The notes beneath the pieces were generated by a model that made no database searches, was not told where the DNA came from, and saw nothing but the letters and a program-made list of their open reading frames with translations. DNA of 64,000 nt from Vreelandella lutescens (GTDB lineage: Bacteria > Pseudomonadota > Gammaproteobacteria > Pseudomonadales > Halomonadaceae): contig NZ_BMHM01000002.1 of NCBI RefSeq assembly GCF_014640815.1, positions 62,001-126,000 of the forward strand, written 5' to 3'. The translations under genes were made by a program, and so were the position numbers. This document shows, one piece after another, positions 9,274 through 18,608 of the stretch. Positions within the stretch are counted from its first letter, which is position 1, and each line of letters opens with the position of its first letter.

Positions 9274-10980
9274 ATGATGTTGACTGATCCTGCCAAAAAG
9301 TACCGCCCTTTTGTGGCCGTTGATCTACCCGACCGCCAGTGGCCAAGCAAGCGCATCGAGACGGCGCCTATCTGGTGCAGCGTTGACTTGCGCGATGGCA
9401 ACCAGTCGCTGATTGACCCGATGGATCAGGAGCGTAAGCAGCGGCTGTTCGACATGCTGCTCAAGATCGGCTTTAAAGAGATCGAGGTGGGCTTTCCCTC
9501 CGCATCGCAGACCGATTTTGACTTTGTCCGCTCGTTGATTGAGCAAGAGAAGATCCCCGACGATGTGACCATTCAAGTGCTGACCCAAGCGCGTCCGCAC
9601 CTGATTGAGCGCACCTTTGAAGCCCTAAAGGGCGTCAAAAACGCCATTGTTCACGTCTATAACGCCACCGACCCGATGTTTCGCCGGGTGGTGTTTAGCG
9701 TCGATAAAACCGAGTGTATCCAAATTGCCATCGATGCCACCGCGCAGATTCGCGATTTGATGGCGGCCAACCCTGAAACGAACTGGACCTTCCAGTACTC
9801 ACCGGAACTATTCACCACCACGGAGATGGACTTCGCGGTGGAGATCGTTGAGGCGGTGATGGATACCTTTGGCCCCAGCGTTGACAACAAAATGATTGTT
9901 AACCTGCCAGCCACTGTAGAAGTGGCCACGCCCAACAATTACGCCGATCAGATTGAGTGGTTCTGTCGTCATGTGAAAAAGCGCGACACGTTAATTGTGA
10001 GTGTTCACCCTCATAATGATCGTGGCACTGGCGTGGCGGCTGCCGAGCTTACGCTGATGGCGGGCGCGGATCGCGTGGAAGGCACGCTATTTGGTAACGG
10101 CGAGCGTACCGGCAACGTGGATATCGTCACGTTGGCGATGAATATGTATACCCAAGGGGTGAACCCCCAGCTCGATTTTTCCAATATCACCCCGATTATG
10201 CGCGAGGCGGAGTACTGCAATCAGCTGCCCGTTCATCCGCGCCACCCCTATGTGGGCGATTTGGTCTTTACCGCGTTCTCAGGCTCTCATCAGGACGCCA
10301 TCAAGAAAGGCATGGCGGATCGCCGTGCTCACCCCGACGCCATCTGGGATGTACCTTATCTGCCGATTGACCCGCTGGATGTAGGGCGTAGCTATGAGGC
10401 GGTTATTCGCGTTAATAGCCAGTCTGGAAAGGGCGGTATCTCCTACTTACTGGAGCAAGAGCACGGTATTGAACTGCCGCGCAGGCTCTCGATTGAGTTT
10501 AGCCAAGTGGTGCAAGAAGTCGCTGACCGCACCGGTAAAGAGATCACTTCTCAGATGATCTACCAAGCCTTTGCCGATGAGTATTTAGAGCAGCGCTCAC
10601 CGCTGGGACTGGTGAACCACCGCCTCTCTTCTGAACCGGATAGCCCCAAAGTGACGTTGGAAGCGATTGTCGACATCAAAGGCCAGCGGCAGACCCTGAC
10701 TGGCGAGGGCAATGGTCCGCTGGCAGCGTTTATTAAAGCGCTGGTGGCGAGCGGCCAAGATGTTGAGATTATCGACTACCACGAACACTCCCGCGGGCAA
10801 GGGGCGGATGCTGAGGCCATTGCCTATGTCGAAGTACGTATCGATGGCAAGGCGGTGTTTGGTGTCGGTACCGATGAAAGCATCACCAGCGCCTCTATGA
10901 AAGGCGTGCTAAGCGCCATCAATCGCCACCATTCGACTCAGCCTGCGGCCGCGAATGTGACGGCGGAGTCGTTGGGGTAA
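9274..10980 (+). CDS. leuA: 2-isopropylmalate synthase (long, LeuA type 2)
   Basis: The enzyme condenses acetyl-CoA with 2-oxoisovalerate, the first committed step of leucine synthesis. The 568-residue length and the opening [17 protein letters not shown] match the long LeuA form also found in Corynebacterium and Pseudomonas. The catalytic TIM-barrel has the DLRDGNQ signature near the N-terminus and the metal-binding HPHNDRGTG. The region after residue ~440 is the LeuA allosteric domain that binds leucine. I chose the ATG at 9274 (a second ATG follows immediately) because AGGAGA lies at 9262-9267; a longer reading frame would extend back into the channel gene. No leader-peptide attenuator is visible in the 16-base gap. 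Confidence 0.95.
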   Translation: MMLTDPAKKYRPFVAVDLPDRQWPSKRIETAPIWCSVDLRDGNQSLIDPMDQERKQRLFDMLLKIGFKEIEVGFPSASQTDFDFVRSLIEQEKIPDDVTIQVLTQARPHLIERTFEALKGVKNAIVHVYNATDPMFRRVVFSVDKTECIQIAIDATAQIRDLMAANPETNWTFQYSPELFTTTEMDFAVEIVEAVMDTFGPSVDNKMIVNLPATVEVATPNNYADQIEWFCRHVKKRDTLIVSVHPHNDRGTGVAAAELTLMAGADRVEGTLFGNGERTGNVDIVTLAMNMYTQGVNPQLDFSNITPIMREAEYCNQLPVHPRHPYVGDLVFTAFSGSHQDAIKKGMADRRAHPDAIWDVPYLPIDPLDVGRSYEAVIRVNSQSGKGGISYLLEQEHGIELPRRLSIEFSQVVQEVADRTGKEITSQMIYQAFADEYLEQRSPLGLVNHRLSSEPDSPKVTLEAIVDIKGQRQTLTGEGNGPLAAFIKALVASGQDVEIIDYHEHSRGQGADAEAIAYVEVRIDGKAVFGVGTDESITSASMKGVLSAINRHHSTQPAAANVTAESLG

Positions 10981-12138
10981 ATGATAATACGGCCCTGGCA
11001 GTGCATCGCGTTAGTCGCCATAGTGATGGCCGGGCTGCTCACGGTGACGGCTTCCCAAAAGCCGTTTGAAGAGGCGTTCGTACGCTTGGAAGTAGAGCGG
11101 GCACTGCCCGCTCTTGGCCCCACGCTTCAAGAAGAATCTGCTGAGATCAACGCACTGTTCCTTCACTACGCGTCGGATCAAGCGCTATGGATGAGCGCCT
11201 CGTTGGCGATATTACGCCACGGTGATACCGCTCGAAGCACGCTTCTCGACTATGGGTTATCGCCTCAATTCCAGCAGGTGCTGGTGCGCTTCGGCGCAGA
11301 TGCGGTGCTGCCTGTGAGCTATTTCCGCGATCATGACGTTACCACGCTGCGTGCACAGCACTGGATTGGCGAGCGCTATCAGCAAGTGAGCCGCTGGTGG
11401 AGCGATGCCCCATCGGATAATGATGAGTTGGGTGAAGCCGACGTAGAGGCGGCCATCGCAGAGTTAACCCCTTTTCGACGTGGTCAGATGGGCATTGCAC
11501 TACTGGATGCCAACGGCCATGCGCTGCTCAATCAGTTTGTGATGAGTGATCAAGGCGACGTCGAGTGGTTACAGGGTGAGCGCTTAGTCGCAGGCGTAGG
11601 CGATTTCTTTACCAGTGGGCTACGCGACCTGGAAAGCCAGTGGCGGCGTGGCGACGCCATTGGCGCAGCCGATTTAGGCTGGGCCGGTGTCGATATACTG
11701 GTGATGGCCAGCACCGTCAAGGTGTTGCGGGCTGGAAGGGCCGCCCGTACTGCTCGGGTAGGCAGCATCGAAGCGCAGGGCGCTCGCACTGGATTGCGCC
11801 AAGGGGTGTTAGCGAGTGGCGGGCGTTTCGCCACGCTGCCGCGCATGGCCAAAGTTGCAGCGGTAGCGGGCACTGCCTATGTGGTCATTCGCCATCCGAG
11901 TTTGGTCAGTGCGCTAGGAGCCAATCTGTCTCAATGGCTAGGCTGGCCGGTGTGGTTGGGCCAGTTTCTTATATGGCTAATTGTGCTACTGCCGGTACTG
12001 TTCATTACACGCTTTATCTATCGCTGGCTACTGACACCACTGCTGTGGCTACTGATGCCACTGATGAGAGTGTGTTTTAGGGCCGCGAACCGTTCGATGA
12101 TGAAACGCACCAACGAGCAGGCGAAAGAGCTTGGCTAA
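10981..12138 (+). CDS. Uncharacterised membrane protein downstream of leuA
   Basis: I do not recognise this 385-residue protein. It has an N-terminal hydrophobic segment (about 8-25) that could be a signal anchor. A soluble region of about 200 residues follows, including ELTPFRRGQMGIALLDANGH. A moderately hydrophobic, Arg/Ala-rich middle (about 225-300) is next. Two or three long C-terminal membrane helices (about 315-370) include FLIWLIVLLPVLFITRFIYR and LLTPLLWLLMPLMRV. Its ATG directly abuts the leuA stop with no spacer, so it probably depends on leuA transcription and translational coupling. Codon use looks like the neighbours'. A 10-bp perfect inverted repeat lies just after the stop. 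It should sit in the inner membrane; function unknown. Confidence 0.75.
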   Translation: MIIRPWQCIALVAIVMAGLLTVTASQKPFEEAFVRLEVERALPALGPTLQEESAEINALFLHYASDQALWMSASLAILRHGDTARSTLLDYGLSPQFQQVLVRFGADAVLPVSYFRDHDVTTLRAQHWIGERYQQVSRWWSDAPSDNDELGEADVEAAIAELTPFRRGQMGIALLDANGHALLNQFVMSDQGDVEWLQGERLVAGVGDFFTSGLRDLESQWRRGDAIGAADLGWAGVDILVMASTVKVLRAGRAARTARVGSIEAQGARTGLRQGVLASGGRFATLPRMAKVAAVAGTAYVVIRHPSLVSALGANLSQWLGWPVWLGQFLIWLIVLLPVLFITRFIYRWLLTPLLWLLMPLMRVCFRAANRSMMKRTNEQAKELG

Positions 12139-12141
12139 ATA

Positions 12142-12175
12142 GGCCCATGTGCCTATGAAACCTTACACATGGGCC
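12142..12175. terminator. Inverted repeat after the leuA-downstream gene, possible terminator
   Basis: GGCCCATGTG (12142-12151) and CACATGGGCC (12166-12175) are a perfect 10-bp inverted repeat around a 14-base loop, four bases after a stop codon. There is no T-tract, so termination by itself is uncertain; it could be an mRNA 3' stabiliser. It lies between convergent genes. Confidence 0.45.
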
Positions 12176-12277
12176 GCGTGTATCAATGTTACAGGTAGTG
12201 CTTACCCATAAGTCGCCACGGTGTTGCGTGATTGTGATTGCGGTACCGACATGTAACATTTAATGGATAAGACCACT

Positions 12278-13300
12278 TCATAACGGCGTCTTACTGGCTT
12301 TGCCGGGTATCTCTCTGACCAGCCGAGGCATTAAGAAACCGGGTAAGTGTTCTAGCAGCTGTGTTACCAGAGCTTTTGCCTCGGCGTCGGGAATGTCGAA
12401 ATGGGCAGCCCCTTGTACGGGGTCGAATACATGCAGGTAGTAAGGCAGTATGCCCGCTTCAAATAGTCGTTCCGAGAGGGCTGCGAGGGTGGGCACGCTG
12501 TCGTTAACCCCTTTCAGCAGGACGCTTTGATTGAGCAGCGTCACGCCTTTTTGCTTTAGCCGCGTACAGGCATCCACCACCGTTTGGTCGATTTCGTTGG
12601 CGTGATTAATATGCAGCACCATGACGGTTTGCAGACGCGTTGCGCTTAGCCACGCCAGCAAAGCATCATCCACGCGATCCGGAATGACCACTGGTAAGCG
12701 GGTGTGAATGCGCAGCCGTTTCAGGTGCGGGATGCTCGCTAACTGCTCAGTCAGCCAAGCCAACTGACGGTCGCTGGCGGCAAGCGGGTCGCCGCCGGAG
12801 AGAATCGCTTCATGGATCGACGTATCTTGGCGGATATACGCCAGGGCTTCTTGCCACTGCGCTCGTGAGGGCGAGTGCTCGCTGTACGGAAAATGGCGAC
12901 GAAAGCAGTAGCGGCAGTTGATCGCACAGGCAGGGCTGGCGATGAGCAGCACCCGGTTGGCGTATTTATGGATCAGCCCTTTGATAGGGCGGTGGTCCGC
13001 TTCTTCTAGTGGGTCGGTGACGTAGCCGGGTGAGGCCAGTGTTTCATCGCCTATGGGCAGTACTTGACGCAGTAGCGGGTCATTGGGGTCGTTAGGCTTA
13101 ATACGGGTAAGGTAAGCGTCGGGCACGCAAATATCGAACAGGCGATGGCCTGCTTGTGCGCCGGGCAGCCATTGGGCGCCTAAACCAAGGCGTTGGCAGA
13201 GCGTGTCGGGATCACGAATCGCTTGAGAAAGCTGCTGCTGCCAGGAGGTTGAAACCTGGGCAGGTGCGGGGTGACCAGCGATAATGATGTTCTCCTGCAA
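12278..13300 (-). CDS. epmB: EF-P-(R)-beta-lysylation enzyme EpmB (lysine 2,3-aminomutase)
   Basis: EpmB is a radical-SAM, PLP-dependent enzyme that turns L-alpha-lysine into R-beta-lysine, the donor used by EpmA to modify elongation factor P. The radical-SAM cysteines C125, C129 and C132 lie in CAINCRYCFRRHFPYSE, and the PLP lysine is likely K337 in the C-terminal SKTPL. Other conserved blocks are ILSGGDPL and LLNQSVLLKGVND. I placed the start at a TTG (13300) preceded by AGGAGG; the frame stays open further upstream but that part overlaps the efp promoter region and is not conserved. The gene is divergent from its substrate gene efp. Confidence 0.92.
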   Translation of the reverse strand: MQENIIIAGHPAPAQVSTSWQQQLSQAIRDPDTLCQRLGLGAQWLPGAQAGHRLFDICVPDAYLTRIKPNDPNDPLLRQVLPIGDETLASPGYVTDPLEEADHRPIKGLIHKYANRVLLIASPACAINCRYCFRRHFPYSEHSPSRAQWQEALAYIRQDTSIHEAILSGGDPLAASDRQLAWLTEQLASIPHLKRLRIHTRLPVVIPDRVDDALLAWLSATRLQTVMVLHINHANEIDQTVVDACTRLKQKGVTLLNQSVLLKGVNDSVPTLAALSERLFEAGILPYYLHVFDPVQGAAHFDIPDAEAKALVTQLLEHLPGFLMPRLVREIPGKASKTPL

Positions 13301-13437
13301 AAAGCCCTCCTTCGGGTTATCATGCGCGCACTTAGCGGCGTTGCTATTCGCAATGACGCAACTGACGGTGACGTAAGTGTCTGGCGGATCGCCGCACGTA
13401 CGACATAGACAATTGAAACAGACCATTGAGAGGCATT

Positions 13438-14004
13438 ATGGCGAACTATTCTACCAACGAATTCAAAGCAGGTTTGAAAGTAATGCTCGACGGCGACCCC
13501 TGTTCGATCGTTGAGAACGAATTGGTCAAACCGGGCAAGGGCCAAGCGTTCAACCGTGTGAAGCTGCGCAACCTGATGACCGGTCGTGTGGGCGAGAAGA
13601 CGTTCAAATCGGGTGATTCGCTGGAAGGCGCGGATGTCATGGATTTGGAGATGGAGTATCTCTATACCGACGGTGACATGTGGCACTTCATGAAGACCGA
13701 CGGCTCGTTTGAGCAGTATGCCGTCGAGAAAAAAGCACTTGGCGATACCGTGAAGTGGCTGAAAGAGCAGGTGCCTTACATTCTGACCTTATGGAACGAT
13801 AAGGCCATTTCTGTAACGCCGCCCAACTTTATCGAGCTTGAGGTAGTGGAAACTGACCCCGGCCTGAAAGGCGATACGGCCCAGGGTGGTTCTAAGCCGG
13901 CTACGTTGTCCTCTGGTGCCGTAGTGCGTGTGCCGCTCTTTATCAACCAAGGTGAAGTGCTGAAAGTGGATACGCGTTCTGGTGAGTACGTATCACGCGC
14001 TTAA
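13438..14004 (+). CDS. efp: Elongation factor P
   Basis: EF-P binds between the P and E sites of ribosomes stalled at polyproline and promotes peptide bond formation. The 188 residues equal the E. coli length: an N-terminal KOW-like domain and two OB-fold domains. The modified lysine is K34 in KPGKGQAF, the context recognised by EpmA (beta-lysylation), which agrees with epmB divergent upstream and epmA directly downstream. Start at the ATG 13438 with GAGAGG at 13428-13433. A long hairpin separates it from epmA. Confidence 0.97.
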   Translation: MANYSTNEFKAGLKVMLDGDPCSIVENELVKPGKGQAFNRVKLRNLMTGRVGEKTFKSGDSLEGADVMDLEMEYLYTDGDMWHFMKTDGSFEQYAVEKKALGDTVKWLKEQVPYILTLWNDKAISVTPPNFIELEVVETDPGLKGDTAQGGSKPATLSSGAVVRVPLFINQGEVLKVDTRSGEYVSRA

Positions 14005-14051
14005 ACGCCCGGTGATAAAAGCGAATTTCGTCGCTTAAGCATTTCATTCAT

Positions 14052-14085
14052 AAAGCCACGCGATACTGACGCGTGGCTTTATGTT
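14052..14085 (+). terminator. Hairpin between efp and epmA
   Basis: AAAGCCACGCG (14052-14062) pairs perfectly with CGCGTGGCTTT (14070-14080) around a 7-base loop. The tail ATGTTGTT is only partly U-rich. It may attenuate rather than fully stop transcription into epmA, which begins 20 bases later. Confidence 0.7.
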
Positions 14086-14100
14086 GTTAGGGAGAAGGGA

Positions 14101-15081
14101 ATGACAATGAACTGGCAGCCAGCAGCATCTATGGCTACCCTGCGCGAGCGTGCACGTTTGATCGCAACGGTGCGCGATTTTTTTGCGGCGCGGGACATAT
14201 GGGAAGTGGAAACGCCAGTGTTAGGTCAGGGTGGTAGTACCGATGTGCATTTAGTGTCGCTGTCGACCCTGGCACGTACTGATAAAGGCCAGCGCAAGCT
14301 GTGGCTGCAAACGTCGCCCGAGTTTCATATGAAACGGCTTCTGGCGGCGGATAGTGGGCCCATTTTTCAATTAGCCAAAAGTTTTCGGGATGGTGAGGTA
14401 GGGTCTCGACACAATATCGAGTTCACCATGCTGGAGTGGTATCGCCCAGGGTTTTCGTTGGCGCAAATGGTGGAGGAAACCACCGCGTTGGTAGAGCATG
14501 TGTTGCCGCGCTCGCCGGGTCCCGTCGTGCATTACCGTTACCGTGAGTTGTTCCATACACACCTTGAGGTGGACCCTTTCACCACATCATTGGATGTGCT
14601 GCGTAGCTTGGCAGCCGAGCGTGGCAGTATGCCTGCGCAAGCGCTGTCCGATGAGGGGCGCGATACCTGCCTGGATTTATTGATGGGAATGGTGATTGAG
14701 CCCCACCTGGGCCAGCAGGAACTCAGCGTGGTCGTGGACTATCCAGCGAGCCAAGCAGCGTTAGCCAAGCGGCACCAAGATGCTGATGGTGAATGGGTCG
14801 CCTCGCGCTTTGAGCTTTATCTCAACGGCATTGAGTTGGCAAACGGCTACGATGAGTTAACGAATGCGCAGGAGCAGCGGCAGCGCTTTGATGATGACAA
14901 CGCTGAACGCCGCCGATTAGGGCTGCCGGAGGTGGATGTTGATACGCAGTTGCTGGCGGCGTTGGAGCAGGGGATGCCAGCCTCTTCCGGCGTTGCGCTT
15001 GGCATGGACCGGTTGATCCAACGGGCATTAGGCAAATCGCGCTTGGAAGAGGTGCTGGCATTTTCAACCGCTAATTGCTAG
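14101..15081 (+). CDS. epmA: EF-P-lysine lysyltransferase EpmA (GenX/PoxA)
   Basis: EpmA is a class II lysyl-tRNA-synthetase paralogue that lacks the anticodon-binding domain and attaches beta-lysine to K34 of EF-P. The 326-residue length fits the catalytic core alone. Class II motifs are visible: motif 2 region [20 protein letters not shown] followed by TMLEWYR, and motif 3 [16 protein letters not shown] near the C-terminus. It follows efp on the same strand after a hairpin. Its TAG stop lies in the palindrome CTAG (15078-15081), which also gives the stop of the convergent psd. Confidence 0.94.
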   Translation: MTMNWQPAASMATLRERARLIATVRDFFAARDIWEVETPVLGQGGSTDVHLVSLSTLARTDKGQRKLWLQTSPEFHMKRLLAADSGPIFQLAKSFRDGEVGSRHNIEFTMLEWYRPGFSLAQMVEETTALVEHVLPRSPGPVVHYRYRELFHTHLEVDPFTTSLDVLRSLAAERGSMPAQALSDEGRDTCLDLLMGMVIEPHLGQQELSVVVDYPASQAALAKRHQDADGEWVASRFELYLNGIELANGYDELTNAQEQRQRFDDDNAERRRLGLPEVDVDTQLLAALEQGMPASSGVALGMDRLIQRALGKSRLEEVLAFSTANC

Positions 15082-15917
15082 CCGGCAGGCGCGGCGAGTG
15101 TTTGCCCCATTTGGACGCTCGCCCCTAGAGGGTGGTTGTCAAAATGAACAGGATGGGCGAAGCACATCACTACGGTAGAGCCGAGTTTAAAACGCCCCAT
15201 TTCGGCACCTTTCTCAAGCACAACCGGCTGCCCAAAGCGCATGCGCTGAGGGTGGCCAGAAAGTGGTGTTACCTGTCCTGCCCAAACGGTTTCGATGGCG
15301 GCGACAATCATCGCACCGACCAACACCATCGCCATTGGGCCGTGCTCGGTATCAAAGATACACACGAGACGCTCATTACGGGCGAATAAACCGGGTACGT
15401 AGTTGGCAGTGGCTTGGTTGACGGAAAAAAGCCGCCCTGGCACGTAGATCATTTCTCTTAGCGTGCCGGTTACCGGCATGTGCACCCGGTGATAATCCCT
15501 AGGCGATAGATACACCGTCGCAAAACTGCCGTTGGTGAACTCGTCCGCCAGCGCTTTATCTCCGCCTAACAGAGTTTCTGCTGAGTAGGTATGGCCTTTA
15601 GCCTGTACAAGGTTGCCTGCGGTTAAGCGGCCAAATTGTGAGAGCGTGCCATCGGCAGGGCTAAGCAAGCCCTCCCCGAGAGGGCGAGCATCGGCTTTCA
15701 GTGCGCGAGTAAAAAAGTCGTTGAACGTGGCGTAAGCGGTGGGGTCTGGCTCCAGCGCTTGGCTCATATCCACCTTGAAACGCTTGATAAATGCGTTAAT
15801 CAGCGTGTTTTTCACCCAGGTGTTATCACACTGGGCAAACTGCCCCGTCAGCCGTGATAGGGCATGGTGAGGCAGCGGGTATTGAAGTAGCGAAAAGGCT
15901 TTTTGGGAAAGAGTCAC
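15078..15917 (-). CDS. psd: Phosphatidylserine decarboxylase proenzyme
   Basis: Psd decarboxylates phosphatidylserine to phosphatidylethanolamine at the inner membrane, using a pyruvoyl group. The self-cleavage motif LGST lies near the C-terminus, with S247 becoming the pyruvoyl of the alpha chain. The [11 protein letters not shown] motif holds the conserved catalytic histidines, and an Asp in SPADGT belongs to the self-processing triad. I chose a GTG start (15917), ten bases after the rhdA stop, because the E. coli protein begins at the same point of the alignment; no strong ribosome site settles it. The frame is open further upstream. The pairing rhdA-psd is also found in Pseudomonas. Confidence 0.9.
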   Translation of the reverse strand: MTLSQKAFSLLQYPLPHHALSRLTGQFAQCDNTWVKNTLINAFIKRFKVDMSQALEPDPTAYATFNDFFTRALKADARPLGEGLLSPADGTLSQFGRLTAGNLVQAKGHTYSAETLLGGDKALADEFTNGSFATVYLSPRDYHRVHMPVTGTLREMIYVPGRLFSVNQATANYVPGLFARNERLVCIFDTEHGPMAMVLVGAMIVAAIETVWAGQVTPLSGHPQRMRFGQPVVLEKGAEMGRFKLGSTVVMCFAHPVHFDNHPLGASVQMGQTLAAPAG

Positions 15918-15927
15918 AGTAATATCT

Positions 15928-16770
15928 TCATTTCTCGATGGGTGTATCGTCGCGGTTGCCCCATTCACCCCAGGAGCCCGCATAGCCGCGCATGTTAAAG
16001 CCTAGCGCTTTGCCCACTAGCCAGGTAAAGCTGCTGCGGTGGTGGCTTTGGCAATGAGTGGCGATTTCCATGTCGGGCGTGAGCCCTAGCGCGCCAAGTT
16101 CGGTCATTAGCTCGGCGTAGTCACGGATACGCAGCGCTCGGCTACGGTCCATGGCATCTAACCAATCCATATTAACGGCCCCAGGGATATGACCAAGGTG
16201 CTTGTTGTTGCCACGCTCACCGTCATACTCTGCTTTAGAGCGGGCATCCCAAATCGCAAACTGCCTGTCGTTGAGTTTCTCTTTAATCTCATCGCAGGTA
16301 ATTGCGGCGTTGGGATTAAGAATCTCGGCGTGGTACTCGCTCGGCGTTGGGGCGGTCAGCTCAGTGCTCTCTTCCATGCCTGCATCGCGCCAGGCGTGGA
16401 TGCCGCCATTTAAGTAGGAGTAGCGGGTATGGCCGATGAGATCTAGTGTCCAGAGCAGTCGTGCGGCCCAGCCGCCGCCTTCGTCATCGTAGGCCACCAC
16501 GTGTGTATCGCGGGTTAGGCCGAGTGCACTGAACAGTTGGGAAAGAAATTCAACAGAAGGGACATCATTGGGCACCGGGCCCTCGCCGCGCATCAGGTAG
16601 CGAAAATCCAGATAAATCGCTCCAGGAACGTGGCCCTGACGATAGCTATCACCGTTTACCGGCACGTCGATAATGAGAAGCTGAGGGTCCTTCAGGTGTT
16701 CCTGCAACTGCTCTGGTTCCACGATGAATGGCAGTACATTGTGTTCCGATGAGTGACTGGCGGTGCTCAT
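15928..16770 (-). CDS. rhdA: Rhodanese-type thiosulfate sulfurtransferase
   Basis: A two-domain rhodanese (280 aa) that moves sulfane sulfur from thiosulfate to an acceptor. The C-terminal domain carries the active-site loop CQSHHRSS with catalytic C240. This resembles the Azotobacter vinelandii RhdA loop (CQTHHRS) more than the SseA type CGSGVT, so I prefer RhdA to SseA/mercaptopyruvate sulfurtransferase. The N-terminal domain is the inactive structural rhodanese fold, with Asp replacing Cys at the matching spot ([13 protein letters not shown]). Start at ATG 16770 with GGGAGCAGGA upstream; the longer frame adds an unconserved 26 residues. It lies directly upstream of psd. Confidence 0.88.
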   Translation of the reverse strand: MSTASHSSEHNVLPFIVEPEQLQEHLKDPQLLIIDVPVNGDSYRQGHVPGAIYLDFRYLMRGEGPVPNDVPSVEFLSQLFSALGLTRDTHVVAYDDEGGGWAARLLWTLDLIGHTRYSYLNGGIHAWRDAGMEESTELTAPTPSEYHAEILNPNAAITCDEIKEKLNDRQFAIWDARSKAEYDGERGNNKHLGHIPGAVNMDWLDAMDRSRALRIRDYAELMTELGALGLTPDMEIATHCQSHHRSSFTWLVGKALGFNMRGYAGSWGEWGNRDDTPIEK

Positions 16771-16852
16771 GTCCTGCTCCCTATCTTTTACATTAAGACA
16801 ACAGCAAATAGAGTGACGGCTGTAAAGCCGGTGTTGTAACGAATTCAAACTC

Positions 16853-17875
16853 TTATGACGTGCTCAAACTATCGAGAATGCGTCGGTAGCTGGCAAACCG
16901 TGCAGGGTGAATCTTGCCTGCCTCTACAGCATCCAGTAAAGCACAGCCCGGTTCGTTGCGGTGTCGACAGTCCCGAAAGCGGCAGTGGCCCAAATAGGGG
17001 TGAAACTCGATGAATCCATCGGTCACTTCCTTTTCATCTAAATGAATCAGGCCAAATTCACGAATCCCTGGGGAATCGATTAGCTCGCCGTTACTCACCT
17101 CGTCACTACGCATAGCGTAAAGCCGCGCCGTGGTCGTGGTATGCGTGCCTTTGCGGGAATCTTCCGATAGCGCGCCAATTCGCAGGGTTTCATCTGGCAG
17201 TAGCAGGTCAATCAGCGATGATTTACCCACGCCGCTTTGGCCTACAAAGACGGAAGTGCGACCCTCTAGCTGCTGGCGCAGGGCGTCTAGCCCCTCTGGA
17301 TTGGCCGTGGTGGTACGCACCACCGGGTAGCCAAGCGCGCGATAGCGCTCAAGCAGCTGTCCCAGCTCGCCACCATCTTCTGGCAGCAAATCAGTTTTGT
17401 TCAGCACCAGTACCGGCGCAATGCCAGTGGCTTCTGCAGCGACCAAGTAGCGGTCAATCAGGTTGGGATGAGGTGCTGGTTCAACGGCAAACACAATTAA
17501 TAACTGATCAATATTGGCAGCTACAGGTTTGAGTTGGCCTCGTGGGTCAGGGCGTTTCAGGATACTGTCCCGCTCTTCGCGGGCAACCACTACGCCAGAG
17601 CCATCCTGGCCTGCGCGCCAGATTACCCTGTCGCCGGTCACCAAACCATCCAAGTTGGCCCGCAGGTGGCAGCGTACAGGCGTGCCGTCGGCGTCGCGAA
17701 CTTCCAGCGTGCGGCCAAAGTGTGCCATGACACGGCCTGGCTGCTCGGGGCCGTATTCACCCGCAGAGAGCTTTTCGGCATCCTGCACATCGCGCTTTTC
17801 AGCACGCTGAGCGCGTTCGGCTTGGATTTTTTCGACGCGCCACTGCTGCTGGCGACTTAATTTACGTTTGCTCAT
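16853..17875 (-). CDS. rsgA: Small ribosomal subunit biogenesis GTPase RsgA
   Basis: RsgA is a circularly permuted GTPase that checks the decoding centre of the maturing 30S subunit and releases RbfA. The permuted order is visible: G4 NKTD at 159-162 precedes G1 GQSGVGKS at 212-219 and G3 DSPG around 263. An OB-fold occupies about 45-105. The C-terminal zinc finger shows the HCRFRDCRHRNEPGC pattern. The N-terminus is rich in Lys/Arg, good for rRNA contact. I use the ATG at 17875 (340 aa) with AGGTGG upstream; a GTG two codons earlier is possible. Divergent from orn, as in Pseudomonas. Confidence 0.95.
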   Translation of the reverse strand: MSKRKLSRQQQWRVEKIQAERAQRAEKRDVQDAEKLSAGEYGPEQPGRVMAHFGRTLEVRDADGTPVRCHLRANLDGLVTGDRVIWRAGQDGSGVVVAREERDSILKRPDPRGQLKPVAANIDQLLIVFAVEPAPHPNLIDRYLVAAEATGIAPVLVLNKTDLLPEDGGELGQLLERYRALGYPVVRTTTANPEGLDALRQQLEGRTSVFVGQSGVGKSSLIDLLLPDETLRIGALSEDSRKGTHTTTTARLYAMRSDEVSNGELIDSPGIREFGLIHLDEKEVTDGFIEFHPYLGHCRFRDCRHRNEPGCALLDAVEAGKIHPARFASYRRILDSLSTS

Positions 17876-18020
17876 GACCACCTGATGCTCGGTACAATAG
17901 TGGCATTGTACCCACCTGGGCGGCTTACTGTCCTGTATGGGGTGCGGGTTAGGGCAATATAAGCGACACTTTTACTCAATTCGCCGTTTTTAAGGCGACA
18001 CTGGCCAAGGAATATATGTA

Positions 18021-18605
18021 ATGAGTGAGCAAAACGGCGCGCCGCGCAGTGACCTGTTGGTGTGGATCGATTTAGAGATGACCGGCTTAGAGCCTGATAA
18101 AGAGCGCATTATTGAAGTGGCGACCTTAATTACCGACGCCCAGCTGAACGTGGTAGCGGAAGGGCCGGTGATTGCTGTCAAACAGCCCGATAGCCTGCTG
18201 GCGGGTATGGACGATTGGAACCAGAAAACCCACGGTGAGTCTGGGCTAGTGGCGCGCGTAAAAGCCAGTACGGTGGAGACCCAGGAAGCCGAGCGACAAA
18301 CGCTGGATTTTTTGCGTCAATATGTCGTGGCGGGGTCATCGCCTATGTGCGGGAACAGTATCCACCAGGATCGACGCTTTTTAGAGCGGGAGATGCCCGA
18401 GCTTTGGGCATTTTTCCACTACCGCAATCTAGATGTCTCTACGGTAAAAGAGCTGGCTAAGCGCTGGAATCCTAGCGCTTTAGTCGGTTTTAAAAAGCAG
18501 AACGCTCACTTAGCCATGGATGATATTAAAGAGTCCATCGCAGAACTGGCTCACTACCGCAGCACGTTTTTGCGTATAGACGGTAGCAGCAGCGACGCGG
18601 AGTAG
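18021..18605 (+). CDS. orn: Oligoribonuclease
   Basis: Orn is a DEDDh 3'-5' exonuclease that degrades di- and short oligoribonucleotides, including pGpG from c-di-GMP turnover, and is essential in many gammaproteobacteria. The first DEDD motif is WIDLEMTGL, the second lies around [14 protein letters not shown], and the third [11 protein letters not shown] provides the catalytic His and Asp. The 194-residue length is slightly above E. coli's. The gene ends three bases before the end of the convergent queG, with no room for a terminator between them. Confidence 0.96.
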   Translation: MSEQNGAPRSDLLVWIDLEMTGLEPDKERIIEVATLITDAQLNVVAEGPVIAVKQPDSLLAGMDDWNQKTHGESGLVARVKASTVETQEAERQTLDFLRQYVVAGSSPMCGNSIHQDRRFLEREMPELWAFFHYRNLDVSTVKELAKRWNPSALVGFKKQNAHLAMDDIKESIAELAHYRSTFLRIDGSSSDAE

Positions 18606-18608
18606 TGC

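Noticed and set aside
13301..13426. Longer N-terminus of EpmB
   Set aside because: The extra 42 codons overlap the efp promoter region, are not aligned to EpmB, and lack a ribosome site; the TTG at 13300 has AGGAGG.
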